Origin: Teichococcus aerophilus
GTDB taxonomy: Bacteria; Pseudomonadota; Alphaproteobacteria; Acetobacterales; Acetobacteraceae
DNA: 64,000 nt
Assembly: GCF_014490485.1 (NCBI RefSeq)
Contig: NZ_JACTVA010000023.1
Location: 1 to 64,000 of the forward strand
Direction of reading: 5' to 3'
The notes under the pieces were generated by a model that ran no database searches, had not been told where the DNA came from, and worked only from the letters and a program-made list of their open reading frames with translations. Of the stretch, positions 9,741 through 17,863 are shown piece by piece. Position 1 is the stretch's first letter. Each line of letters starts with the position of its first letter. Position numbers and translations under genes: made by a program.

Positions 9741-10250
9741 ATGTCCGACCTTCTGGTCATTTCCTTCCCCACCGAGGCCCAGGCCGAGGACGTGCGGAAG
9801 AAGCTGCTGGGGATGCAGAAGGAGTACCTGATCGAGCTCGGTGACGCCGTGGTCGCCGTCAAGCAGCCCGATGGGCATGTGAAGCTCAACCAGCTGCTGC
9901 AGCCGGTTGCCGCCGGCGCTGTCTCCGGTGCCCTGTGGGGCACGCTGATCGGCATGCTGGTGCTGATGCCGTTTGCCGGCGCCGCACTCGGCGCGGCCTC
10001 CGGCGCACTGCGCGGCAAGCTGCTCGATGTCGGCATCGAGGATGATTTCATGAAGGAAGCCGCCGCCTCGCTGCATTCGGGCAACGCGGCCTTGTTCCTG
10101 CTCATCCGCAAGATGACGACGGACAAGGTGGTCGCCGAGTTGCGCGGCAGCGGCGGCACCATCCTCCGCAGTTCCTTCGACGAGACGAAGGAAGCCACGC
10201 TGCGGGACGCGCTGGCCGATGTGGAAGCGGCGCGCCCCGCGCTGGCCTGA
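9741..10250 (+). CDS. DUF1269 family membrane-associated protein
   Basis: This 169-aa protein opens with the DUF1269 pattern (MSDLLVISFPTEAQAEDV), then has a glycine- and alanine-rich hydrophobic hairpin (about residues 55-90, GALWGTLIGMLVLMPFAGAALGAASGAL) and a C-terminal alpha/beta part. Proteins of this family are widespread, membrane-associated and without an assigned function, often with stress-related links. The AAAGGAG ribosome site fits the start. It follows the asparaginase gene by 47 bp, so it may share its transcript. An inverted-repeat element begins 24 bp after its stop and probably ends transcription. Confidence 0.85.
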   Translation: MSDLLVISFPTEAQAEDVRKKLLGMQKEYLIELGDAVVAVKQPDGHVKLNQLLQPVAAGAVSGALWGTLIGMLVLMPFAGAALGAASGALRGKLLDVGIEDDFMKEAAASLHSGNAALFLLIRKMTTDKVVAELRGSGGTILRSSFDETKEATLRDALADVEAARPALA

Positions 10251-10273
10251 GCATCTTCGCGCGGCTTGGCGGT

Positions 10274-10457
10274 GAAGGCCGGGGAAGGAATTCCCCGGAC
10301 CCCTTCTTTTCTGTCTGCAGTGTTGGGTAGGGCGGGCTGAGATGTGGCCGCCTTGATGCGCCGCAGGCTCATGCCTCCAGCGAACGAGCCCACCAGCCCT
10401 GAAGCCAAACTCCTAAAAAGAAGATGGGGGTCCGGGGGAATTCCTTCCCCCGGCTTT
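10274..10457. repeat. Inverted-repeat element, copy 1
   Basis: The left arm (10274-10310) and right arm (about 10415-10457) are inverted copies of one sequence. Each arm folds by itself as CCGGGGAA-GGAA-TTCCCCGG followed by a run rich in T. The interior carries a degenerate hairpin around GCCGCAGGCTCATGCCTCCAGC. The element occupies most of the 399-bp gap between the DUF1269 gene and the small secreted protein. The rest of the gap (10458-10649) shows nothing recognisable except the ribosome site TTGAGGA of the next gene. Confidence 0.8.
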
Positions 10458-10649
10458 CCTTCCGTCAATCGCACCCCGCAAGAACGGCCCAGCTCCACCC
10501 AGACATCATGACAGCCATGTCATCCGCCAGGCCGATACCCGACATCACCAATGCGACGTTCCCCTCAGGCAAGACGAGGCCCATATCGGCTTCAACGGCG
10601 AGCGACACTCGCCACCCGATATGATCTAAACGCTTGAGGATTAACGGTT

Positions 10650-10973
10650 ATGAACGCTATTCGCACGCTGCTTTCCGCCCTTGTCATCGCCGGCGCCGCC
10701 GGTGCCGCCCAGGCGCAGGAGCCTTTCCAGGTCACCAGCCAGGGTGAGAACTTCGCCGTGGAGTACGCGCCGGGTTACACCGGCAACATCGTTGGCGGCG
10801 GTGAGGTCGTCCGGACGACGACCGGCAAGAACCCCCGCGTGGTCTATGCCGACCCCAATGTCTCGCAGAGCGTCGGCATCCCCAGCTTCACCGGCGGCAG
10901 CCAGGGCAACGTGGTCTACACCGCCCCGGCCGCGACCCCGTCCCTGATGGCCGGCGGCAGCAACCAGGGCTGA
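10650..10973 (+). CDS. Small secreted protein of unknown function
   Basis: This 107-aa product has a clear Sec signal peptide (MNAIRTLLSALVIAGAAGAAQA, cleavage likely after AQA near residue 22), giving an exported mature protein of about 85 residues. The mature part is polar, rich in glycine, valine, threonine and serine, with no cysteine and no motif I recognise. It is preceded by the ribosome site TTGAGGAT. It stands alone, bounded by the inverted-repeat element upstream and a hairpin shared with the convergent monooxygenase gene. Codon use resembles the neighbours, so it is probably a real gene. Confidence 0.75.
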   Translation: MNAIRTLLSALVIAGAAGAAQAQEPFQVTSQGENFAVEYAPGYTGNIVGGGEVVRTTTGKNPRVVYADPNVSQSVGIPSFTGGSQGNVVYTAPAATPSLMAGGSNQG

Positions 10974-11014
10974 ACCGCAGCACTGCCTACCGCAGACCTG
11001 ATGGTTTCGTGACG

Positions 11015-11037
11015 CGCCGCCGGCTCAACCGGCGGCG
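11015..11037. terminator. Bidirectional hairpin terminator
   Basis: CGCCGCCGG (11015-11023), loop CTCAA, CCGGCGGCG (11029-11037) is a perfect 9-bp stem between two convergent genes. It overlaps the stop codon of the monooxygenase gene. No long T-run follows, so it is terminator-like rather than textbook. Confidence 0.55.
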
Positions 11038-12401
11038 TTCGCGTGTTCGGCCACCTGCCGATGCGCCGCCGCCGGGTGCGGCGGCGCCAGCAGCGGGCCG
11101 GCACCGAACAGCTTCTCCCGATACGTGCCCGGGGCATAGGCGCGCTTGTACACGCCACGTTCCTGCAGGATCGGCACGACCAGCTCAATCACATCCTCCA
11201 GGCACTCCGGCGCCACGGTGCGGGAGAGGTTGAAGCCGTCGACATCGGCATCCGTCACCCAGCCCATCAACGCATCCGCCACCTGCTCGGCGGAGCCGAC
11301 GATCGGTGGCTGCCGGCTGCCCAGGACGAACTGGTCGATCAGCTTGCGCTTGGTCCAGGTCGGGCCCGCCTGCCGGGCCATGGCGTCCACGTTGGACTGG
11401 ATAGCCTGGGTCGGGCCGGCCTGCACCGGCTCGTCCATGCCATAGCGGGCGAAGTCGATGCCCAGCGAGGCGGAGGCATGCGCCAGCGCGCCCTCCACGC
11501 TGGCGTGGCGGCGGTAATCCTCCAGCTTGTCGCGCGCCTCGGCCTCGGTGCGGCCGACGACGAGTGTGGCGCCCACCATGATGCAGAGCGGCCGCGCCGC
11601 CGCCTGCCGGCGCAGATCGGCCACCAGGGCAGCGACGCCGGGCTTCGGCCCGCCATTGACGAAGACGCATTCGGCATGGCGCGCAGCGAAGCGCCGGCCG
11701 CGGTCCGACGCCCCGGCCTGGAACAGCACCGGGGTCCGCTGCGGCGAGGGTTCCACCAGATGGATGGCGTCCAGCCGGTACTGCGGCCCCTCATGCCGCA
11801 CGCGGCGGATGCGGGCGGGGTCGGCATAGGCGCCCATGGCGGCGCCGGCGGCGCACGCATCGTCGGCCCAGCTGCCTTCCCACAGCGCGTAGACCAGTTC
11901 CATGTACTCGTCAGCCAGGTCGTAGCGATCGTCATGCGCCATCTGCGCCGCCAGGCCCATGGCGCGCGCCGCACTGTCCAGATACCCGGTGACGATGTTC
12001 CAGCCGGCACGCCCGCCGGTCAGGTGGTCCAGCGTCGAGACGCGGCGGGCGAACAGGTAGGGTGTCTCGTAAGCCAGGTTGCAGGTAATGCCGAAGCCCA
12101 GATGCTGCGTGGCGGCGGCCATGGCGGGCACCAGCAGCATCGGGTCCAGCAACGGCACCTGCGCCGCTTCGCGGATGGCGGCGTCGGGGCTGTTGCCGTA
12201 GACGTCGTACACGCCGAGCACATCGGCCAGGAACAAGCCGTCGAACAAGCCGCGCTCCAGCGTGCGGGCCATGCCGGTCCAGTATTCCAGCGTGTTGTAT
12301 TGCGTCGCCTGGTCGCGCGGGTGGCGCCACAGACCCTGCTGGATATGCCCGACGCAGGCCATGTCGAAGGCATTGAGGCGGATTTCGCGAAGATTGGTCA
12401 C
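11025..12401 (-). CDS. LLM-class flavin monooxygenase (NtaA/SnaA/DszA type)
   Basis: This 458-aa protein belongs to the luciferase-like flavin monooxygenases that use reduced FMN to oxidise organosulfur, nitrilotriacetate-like or similar substrates. Family signatures include the N-terminal WRHPRDQATQYNTLEYWTGM, GLFDGLFLADVLGVYDVY, STLDHLTGGRAGWNIVTGY and FQAGASDRGRRFAARHAECVF. The start is a GTG whose GTGA overlaps the stop of the small upstream gene, implying translational coupling. No flavin reductase gene is adjacent. The XRE-cupin regulator is divergent 280 bp away and is the likely controller. The substrate cannot be named. Confidence 0.88.
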   Translation of the reverse strand: MTNLREIRLNAFDMACVGHIQQGLWRHPRDQATQYNTLEYWTGMARTLERGLFDGLFLADVLGVYDVYGNSPDAAIREAAQVPLLDPMLLVPAMAAATQHLGFGITCNLAYETPYLFARRVSTLDHLTGGRAGWNIVTGYLDSAARAMGLAAQMAHDDRYDLADEYMELVYALWEGSWADDACAAGAAMGAYADPARIRRVRHEGPQYRLDAIHLVEPSPQRTPVLFQAGASDRGRRFAARHAECVFVNGGPKPGVAALVADLRRQAAARPLCIMVGATLVVGRTEAEARDKLEDYRRHASVEGALAHASASLGIDFARYGMDEPVQAGPTQAIQSNVDAMARQAGPTWTKRKLIDQFVLGSRQPPIVGSAEQVADALMGWVTDADVDGFNLSRTVAPECLEDVIELVVPILQERGVYKRAYAPGTYREKLFGAGPLLAPPHPAAAHRQVAEHANAAG

Positions 12402-12625
12402 AGGTAGCGGCCCCGTTCCAGGATTTCCAACGTGTAGGCTTTGTAGGTCATGCCCAGTTCCTCGGCCCGCGCCAGCCGGCGCAGGGCGATCTCGCGCGGC
12501 GGCGTCTTCCAGGCCTTCTTGTGCGCCTTGCGCCAGGTGAAGTGGGCCCAGCTCGTCGCATGGTCGGGCGCGTCCTGCAGCGGCGGGCCGCCATTGTGGC
12601 CAAGGGCGGGGGGCCGATCCATCAT
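12398..12625 (-). CDS. Small conserved LGHNGGPPL-motif protein
   Basis: This is a 75-aa protein beginning MMDRPPALGHNGGPPL, a motif I know from many short alphaproteobacterial proteins without a function. The remainder is basic and helical (WAHFTWRKAHKKAWK, then RRLARAEELGMTYKAYTLEI). A GAAGGAG ribosome site directly upstream supports the start at 12625 rather than the longer frame. Its stop codon overlaps the GTG start of the flavin monooxygenase gene (12398-12401), so the two are translated together. It may assist or regulate the monooxygenase, but this is inferred only from the coupling. Confidence 0.75.
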   Translation of the reverse strand: MMDRPPALGHNGGPPLQDAPDHATSWAHFTWRKAHKKAWKTPPREIALRRLARAEELGMTYKAYTLEILERGRYL

Positions 12626-12671
12626 AGGCGGGACTCCTTCACGGCGAGCTGCTAGAACATGGCCACATCCA

Positions 12672-12697
12672 CTATCGTAGAACAATGACTACTATAC
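12672..12697. promoter_or_regulatory. Inverted repeat over the XRE regulator start codon
   Basis: TATCGTAG (12673-12680) and CTACTATA (12689-12696) form an inverted repeat with one mismatch and an 8-bp spacer that contains the ATG of the regulator at 12685. It sits in the 59-bp divergent gap shared with the small LGHNGGPPL gene, a suitable place for an operator that controls both directions. Confidence 0.45.
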
Positions 12698-13281
12698 AAG
12701 ACGATTCGGCCCAGGATCTCACCCTGCTCCTTGCCACCCGCCTCCGGGTGGAGCGGGAGGCGCGTGGCTGGTCGATCGCCGACCTCGCCACCCGCTCCGG
12801 CGTCTCCCGCGCCATGATCAGCAAGGTGGAACGGGGCGAGGCTAGCCCGACGGCGGCGCTGCTGGGGCGACTGGCGGCAGCCTTCGGCCTGACCCTCTCC
12901 ACCCTGCTGGCCCGGGCCGAGCACGATGCCACGCGCGGTGGCCGCGTGGCGCGCCAGGCCGAGCAGAAGCTGTGGCGGGACCCGGCCTCCGGCTATCTGC
13001 GCCGCGCCGTCACCCCGCCCGGCGCGGCGCTGGAGCTGATACAGGTAGAGCTGCCACCGAAGGCGAAGGTGGCCTACCCGGCCGCCACCTATGTGGACTG
13101 GGAACACACCATCTGGGTGCTGGAAGGCCATTTGCGCTTCCACGAGGGTCCCGCCCGCCACAACCTGGACGCTGGTGATTGCCTGGCGCTCGGCCAGCCG
13201 CAGGATTGTGCGTTCGAGAACATGACCGATAATCCCTGCATCTATCTCGTTGCCCTCGCGCGTCGGCAACCGCCGCGATAG
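12685..13281 (+). CDS. XRE-family regulator with C-terminal cupin domain
   Basis: This 198-aa protein has an N-terminal XRE helix-turn-helix (about residues 15-70, RLRVEREARGWSIADLATRS and SRAMISKVERGEASPTAALL) and a C-terminal cupin barrel (about 110-190, YVDWEHTIWVLEGHLRFHEG). This architecture is typical of regulators that sense a small ligand. It diverges from the small protein and flavin monooxygenase pair with only 59 bp between starts, so it most likely regulates them and itself. No ribosome site precedes the ATG and an inverted repeat straddles it, so the transcript may be leaderless. A start further in would damage the helix-turn-helix. Confidence 0.88.
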   Translation: MTTIQDDSAQDLTLLLATRLRVEREARGWSIADLATRSGVSRAMISKVERGEASPTAALLGRLAAAFGLTLSTLLARAEHDATRGGRVARQAEQKLWRDPASGYLRRAVTPPGAALELIQVELPPKAKVAYPAATYVDWEHTIWVLEGHLRFHEGPARHNLDAGDCLALGQPQDCAFENMTDNPCIYLVALARRQPPR

Positions 13282-13332
13282 CCAGATGGCGCGATCGGTG
13301 TAGACTTCGCGCCGAACCTGGAGTTGAACGCG

Positions 13333-14487
13333 ATGGCGCCGCCGAAATCTCTTCCCACGCAGCACATGCCGGATGGAGGGGAGTTCCTGCTGCTGCCGCC
13401 AACGCTGCAACCGCATGCCTATGCGAATGTGGACCGCATGTTCGCCACCCGTACCATTGCCCGCGGCGCCGCCGCCTCCCCCCTGCCCCGCGGTGCCGAG
13501 ATCTCGCCGCGCTACGAGAGCGATGGCCAACAACGCGGCGTGGAGGACTACTTCCACCGCGCCTGCGTCGCCGGCCTGTTGGTGATCAAGCGCGGCGAGG
13601 TAGTGCTGGAACGCTACGGGTTGGGCTTGCGGGAGGAGACGCGCTGGTCCTCCATGTCCATGGTCAAGTCGCTGACCTCCACCCTGGTCGGCGCCGCGCT
13701 GCGCGATGGCAGCATCGGCAGCCTGGAGGACCCGGTTTCCGCCTACGTGCCGGCGGTCCGCGGCTCCGCCTATGATGCCGTCTCCATCCGCCACCTCATC
13801 ACCATGTCCTCCGGCGTGGCGTGGAGCGAGGACTACACGGACCGGCAATCGCATGTGAACCAGTACAGCCGCTCCCTCGGCGCCCGTGTCCCGGGTGGTG
13901 TGCTGGACCTGCTGCGCGGGCTGCAGGCGGAGCATCCGCCGGGTACGCAGTTCCGCTACAACACCGGCGACACCTATCTGCTCGGTTGCCTGCTGACGGC
14001 GGCGACCGGCGAGACCCTGGCCAGCTATATGAGCCGCCGCATCTGGGCAAAGCTGGGCATGGAGTTCGATGCCTACTACACGCTGGAATCCGAAGGCGGC
14101 CAGGAAATCGGCGGCAGCCGCGCCGGCATGGCGCTGCGCGATTTCGGCCGGTTCGGGCAATTCATCCTCGCCGGCGGCCACATCGGCGACGATGCCATCC
14201 TGCCCGGGAACTGGGTACAGGATGCCGCGCGCCCGGCCTTCACGCTCGACCCATCGCAGAATTCCTATGGCGCGACCGGCTATGGCTATAGCTGGTGGCT
14301 GGATGAGAGCGGAGCGATGGTGGCCGTCGGCTTCGCCGGGCAGTCGCTGTTCATTCATCCGGCCGAGGAGCTGGTCATCGTCACCCTGTCCTGCCAGCCG
14401 CAGCCACCCTACGCAGCCGCCTACGGCGTCGACATGAAAGCGGAACGCAAGGCCTTCCAGCACGCGGTGGTCGCCGCAGCGCATTGA
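13333..14487 (+). CDS. Serine hydrolase of the class C beta-lactamase family (NylB-like)
   Basis: This 384-aa protein has the S-x-x-K catalytic motif (S109, K112 within WSSMSMVKSLTS) and a Tyr motif in FRYNTGDTYLLG (Y209). The positions and the SMSMVKS and SEDYTD context resemble 6-aminohexanoate-dimer hydrolase (NylB) more than true AmpC beta-lactamases. There is no signal peptide, so a cytoplasmic amide or ester hydrolase is likelier than a periplasmic beta-lactamase. The ATG at 13333 is chosen because GGAG lies 9 bases upstream; a TTG at 13324 is in frame. It follows the XRE regulator by 51 bp on the same strand. The substrate is not predicted. Confidence 0.85.
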   Translation: MAPPKSLPTQHMPDGGEFLLLPPTLQPHAYANVDRMFATRTIARGAAASPLPRGAEISPRYESDGQQRGVEDYFHRACVAGLLVIKRGEVVLERYGLGLREETRWSSMSMVKSLTSTLVGAALRDGSIGSLEDPVSAYVPAVRGSAYDAVSIRHLITMSSGVAWSEDYTDRQSHVNQYSRSLGARVPGGVLDLLRGLQAEHPPGTQFRYNTGDTYLLGCLLTAATGETLASYMSRRIWAKLGMEFDAYYTLESEGGQEIGGSRAGMALRDFGRFGQFILAGGHIGDDAILPGNWVQDAARPAFTLDPSQNSYGATGYGYSWWLDESGAMVAVGFAGQSLFIHPAEELVIVTLSCQPQPPYAAAYGVDMKAERKAFQHAVVAAAH

Positions 14488-14588
14488 GGCAGGGCTTCTG
14501 AAATGACAGTGGGACGACTTTGCTGACGATGGATTTACCGGCTTGCCTGCGACAGCGTTAGGACGGATCGGCATTCAGGTGGACGCAG

Positions 14589-14809
14589 GAAGGCCGGGGA
14601 AGGAATTCCCCGGACCCCTTCTTTTCTTTCTGTCAGTCCTCAGGACTTGATTGTGGAAGCGTCATACCCACAGGACTGGCCATGGTCGCGCCTGGCGTTC
14701 ATGGCCGGCCAGCACTGGACAGTTCGGACCACAATCCGCCAGTCCCCAAACCCCACGCCAACTGATAGAAAAAAGATGGGGTTTCAGGCGAATTCTTTCC
14801 CCTGACCTT
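14589..14809. repeat. Inverted-repeat element, copy 2
   Basis: The left arm from 14589 is intact (CCGGGGAAGGAATTCCCCGG, then ACCCCTTCTTTT). The right arm near 14768-14809 is a diverged inverted copy starting with AAAAAAGATGGGG. The interior shares the CACGCCAACT stretch before the right arm with other copies, but is otherwise diverged. It lies between the convergent hydrolase (+) and dcp (-) genes, each arm next to a gene end. The rest of the 426-bp gap holds the second repeat type (14845-14904). Confidence 0.75.
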
Positions 14810-14844
14810 CCCTTATCGCCTCCACCTCGAACCTTTCCAAATAG

Positions 14845-14904
14845 GTTCCCAAAGGCCTCGGAACTTTGGCGGAGAGAGTCTGAGAGGAACAGCAACCCTC
14901 TCGA
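14845..14904. repeat. Double-hairpin repeat, degenerate copy
   Basis: CCAAAGGCCTCGGAACTTTGG, then a GAGAGAGTCTGAGAG spacer, then a weak hairpin ending in CCCTCTC, matches the better copy at 19503-19560 along its whole length with several mismatches. It lies just past the 3' end of dcp. Confidence 0.7.
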
Positions 14905-14913
14905 GAACCACCA

Positions 14914-16941
14914 TCAAGCCGGCGCCAGCCCACGCCCCCGCAGCAGCGCCGTCGTGCTCGGCGCGCGGCCACGGAAGGCGACGTAGAGGGCCATCGGGTC
15001 CCGCGTATCGCCAGCGCCCAACAGCGTCTTCAGCCGGGCGGCGGTCGCGGCGTCGAACGGGTCGCCGGCTTCCTTGAAGGTCTCGAAGCCATCCGCGTCC
15101 AGCACTTCGGACCAGAGGTAGGAGTAGTAGGCCGCCGCGTAGCCGCCGCTGGCGAACAGGTGCTGGAAATGCGCCGGGCGATGCCGGATGCCGATTTCCG
15201 CCGGCATGCCGATCTCGTCCAGGAATGCCGCCTCGAAGGCCGCGATGTCGATGGTTTCCGGCGCAGGATGACGGTGCAGCGCCAGGTCGATCAGAGCGGA
15301 GGCCGCGTACTCCACCGTGGCGAAGCCCTGGTTGAAGGTGCGGGCTTCCAGCAGCCGTTCCACCAGCGCGGCCGGAACCGCCTCGCCGGTCTCGTGATGC
15401 AGGGCGTAGCGGTGCAGCGTCTCCGGCAACGCGACCCAGTGTTCGTAGATCTGCGAGGGCAGCTCGACGAAATCGCGCCGGACCGAGGTGCCGGACTGGG
15501 ACGGGTAACGCACGCGGCTCAGCAGCCCATGCAGGGCGTGGCCGAACTCGTGGAACAACGTCTCCGCATCGTCGAAGCTCAGCAGCGTCGGTGCCGAGCG
15601 GGCGAAGTTGTTGTTGTTGACGATGATGGGGGAGACGGCCTCGTCCAGCGCCTCCTGGTCCCGGTAGCTGCTCATCCACGCGCCGGAGCGCTTGTCCGCG
15701 CGGGCGTAGTTGTCGGCCAGGAAGATGCCGACATGGCCCTCCGCGTCGCGGACTTCGTAGCCGCGCACATCCGCGTTGTAGACCGGCAGGTCCGGCAGTG
15801 GGGTGAAGCTCAGGCCGAAGAGGCGCCCGGCGGTATCGAAGGCCGCGCGCTGGATGTTCTCCAGCTGGAAGTAGGCCTTCAGCTCGGCCTCATCCAACGC
15901 GTAGTCGGCACGGCGCACCTTCTCGGCATAGTAGCGCCAGTCCCAGGGGGCCAGGGCGCCGGTAAAGCCCTCGGCGCGGGCCACGGCCAGCAGGCGGTTG
16001 CGCTCCTCCGCCGCGCGGCGCTTCGCGGGTTCCCACACCTCGGCTAGCAGCGCCTCGGCGGCGGCGGGAGTGCCGGCCATGCTGTCGGCCAGGCGGAAGG
16101 TGGCGAAGTCCGGGTAGGCCAGCAGCCGCGCCCGCTCCGCCCGCAGGGCCAGAATCTCCGGGATCAGGGGGCGGTTGTCGTGCGCGCCGGCATGGGCGCC
16201 GCGCGCGATCCAGGCGGCATAGGCCACTTCCCGCAGGTCCCGGCGGCTGGAGAAGGTCAGGAACGGCTCGATCAGGGAGCGGGAGAGCGTGACGGCGTAA
16301 TCCCTCAGCCCACGCTCGGCTGCGGCCTGGGCGGCGCCAGCGCGGACGAATTCCGGCAGGCCGTCGAGGTCAGCCTCCGTCAGCGGCAGGTGCCAGGCCT
16401 TCTCGTCATGCAGGACGTTCTGGCCGAAGGCGGTGTGCAGGCTGGCCAGCCGCTCGGAGATCGCGGTCATGCGCGCCTGCTCGGCCGGCGGCAGCGCGGC
16501 GCCGCTGCGGATGAAGCCCAGATGGGTGCGCTCAAGCAGCCGCATCTGGTCCTCCTCCAACCCCAGGCTGTCACGCTGCTCGTAAAGGGCGGCCACCCGG
16601 CGGAACACCGCGGCATCCAGCGCCACGCGCATGCCGTGCTGCGCCAAGGTGGGGGACAATTCGCGGTCCAGCGCTTCCAGCGCCGCGCCGCCCTGGCTGA
16701 CCACCAGGTTGCCGAACACGCTGCCCACCCGGGTCAGGGCGCGGCCGCTGCGCTGCAGGGCCTCGATGGTGTTGGCGAAGCCGGGCGCGGCGGGGTCGGT
16801 GCCGATGGCGGCGATCTCGGCCAGATGCTCCGCCATGGCGTGGGCGAAGGCGGGCACGAAATGGCCGGGCTCGATCTCGGCAAAAGGCGGCACGCCGAAG
16901 GGCGTCGACCAGGGGGCGAGGAGAGGATTGCGGTCGGTCAT
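14914..16941 (-). CDS. dcp: Peptidyl-dipeptidase Dcp (M3 metallopeptidase)
   Basis: The enzyme removes C-terminal dipeptides from peptides in the cytoplasm or periplasm. The 675-aa protein matches the length of E. coli Dcp. It carries the zinc motif HEFGH (residues 464-468, in LFHEFGHALHGLLSRV), followed by the FVELPSQIYEHW segment that supplies the third zinc ligand and substrate residues. NPLLAPWSTPFGVPPF at the N-terminus is typical of Dcp and oligopeptidase A relatives. The start is set at 16941, where family homology begins; an in-frame extension to 17070 has no such sequence. No signal peptide is visible. It is a single gene with a convergent neighbour downstream. Confidence 0.93.
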   Translation of the reverse strand: MTDRNPLLAPWSTPFGVPPFAEIEPGHFVPAFAHAMAEHLAEIAAIGTDPAAPGFANTIEALQRSGRALTRVGSVFGNLVVSQGGAALEALDRELSPTLAQHGMRVALDAAVFRRVAALYEQRDSLGLEEDQMRLLERTHLGFIRSGAALPPAEQARMTAISERLASLHTAFGQNVLHDEKAWHLPLTEADLDGLPEFVRAGAAQAAAERGLRDYAVTLSRSLIEPFLTFSSRRDLREVAYAAWIARGAHAGAHDNRPLIPEILALRAERARLLAYPDFATFRLADSMAGTPAAAEALLAEVWEPAKRRAAEERNRLLAVARAEGFTGALAPWDWRYYAEKVRRADYALDEAELKAYFQLENIQRAAFDTAGRLFGLSFTPLPDLPVYNADVRGYEVRDAEGHVGIFLADNYARADKRSGAWMSSYRDQEALDEAVSPIIVNNNNFARSAPTLLSFDDAETLFHEFGHALHGLLSRVRYPSQSGTSVRRDFVELPSQIYEHWVALPETLHRYALHHETGEAVPAALVERLLEARTFNQGFATVEYAASALIDLALHRHPAPETIDIAAFEAAFLDEIGMPAEIGIRHRPAHFQHLFASGGYAAAYYSYLWSEVLDADGFETFKEAGDPFDAATAARLKTLLGAGDTRDPMALYVAFRGRAPSTTALLRGRGLAPA

Positions 16942-17181
16942 CCCAGGATCGGCGCAGATGCGGGCGGCCGGGTCAAGCGCCCGTATCCACCCTTGCCACC
17001 GGCCCCGATCCAGGCCAGCTTTCGCCGACTGTCGCGCCCGGTTATCCGCGGGATTCCGGGGGACGGCCACTCAAGAAAACGCACGGCCCAAGGCTGGCGG
17101 GAAACGGATCGAGAAAGGTGAAGCCATGCCGGCCCCGGCCCCCTGGCATCATGCCGCCTTCGCCTTCACGCGGATGGACGG

Positions 17182-17853
17182 ATGAATTACGTCTTTGAAT
17201 TCGGGCAGGTCTTCGCTGCCTGGGATGAATTGCTGGCGGGCGCGCTGCGCACGCTCTGGCTCTCGGCCGCGTCCATGGCCATCGGCCTGGTCGTCGCCAT
17301 CGCCGGTGCGCTGGGCAAGACCAGCGGGCCGCGCTGGCTGCGTTGGGTGATCGACGCCTATATCGAGCTGATCCGCAACACGCCGTTCCTGATCCAGATC
17401 TTCATGGTGTTCTTCGGCCTGCCGGCAATCGGCATCCGGCTGGAGGCGGACCAGGCGGCGCTGCTCGCGCTGGTCATCAATGTCGGCGCCTATGGGATCG
17501 AGATCATCCGTGCCGGCATCGAAAGCATCCAGAAGGGGCAGATCGAGGCCGGCAAGGCGCTCGGGCTGCATCCGCTGCAGATCTTCCGCCACATCGTGCT
17601 GAAGCCGGCGCTGCAGGCGATCTATCCGTCCCTGACCAGCCAGTTCATCCTGCTGATGCTGAATTCCAGCGTCTGCTCCGCCATCGCGGCCAGCGAGCTG
17701 ACGGCGGCAGCCAACGACATCCAGGCGCGCAACTTCCGCAGCTTCGAGGTCTATTTCGTCGTCACCGGCATGTATTTTGTTTTGTCCCTGATGTTCTGGG
17801 GCATCTTCGCCTGGGTTGAGCGCACGTTCCTGCGCCAGCCGGCCACGCGCTGA
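17182..17853 (+). CDS. Polar amino acid ABC transporter permease (HisM/GlnP type), first subunit
   Basis: This is a 223-aa inner-membrane permease with about five membrane spans. The EAA loop is present as EAGKALGLHPLQIFRHIVLKPAL, and the segment AYIELIRNTPFLIQIFMVFFGLP is characteristic of HisM/HisQ/GlnP permeases. It is the first gene of a permease-permease-binding protein operon (11 bp to the next gene). The likely cargo is a polar amino acid or opine. There is no ATP-binding gene beside it, which is unusual for this class. Confidence 0.9.
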   Translation: MNYVFEFGQVFAAWDELLAGALRTLWLSAASMAIGLVVAIAGALGKTSGPRWLRWVIDAYIELIRNTPFLIQIFMVFFGLPAIGIRLEADQAALLALVINVGAYGIEIIRAGIESIQKGQIEAGKALGLHPLQIFRHIVLKPALQAIYPSLTSQFILLMLNSSVCSAIAASELTAAANDIQARNFRSFEVYFVVTGMYFVLSLMFWGIFAWVERTFLRQPATR

Positions 17854-17863
17854 GGAACCCGAC

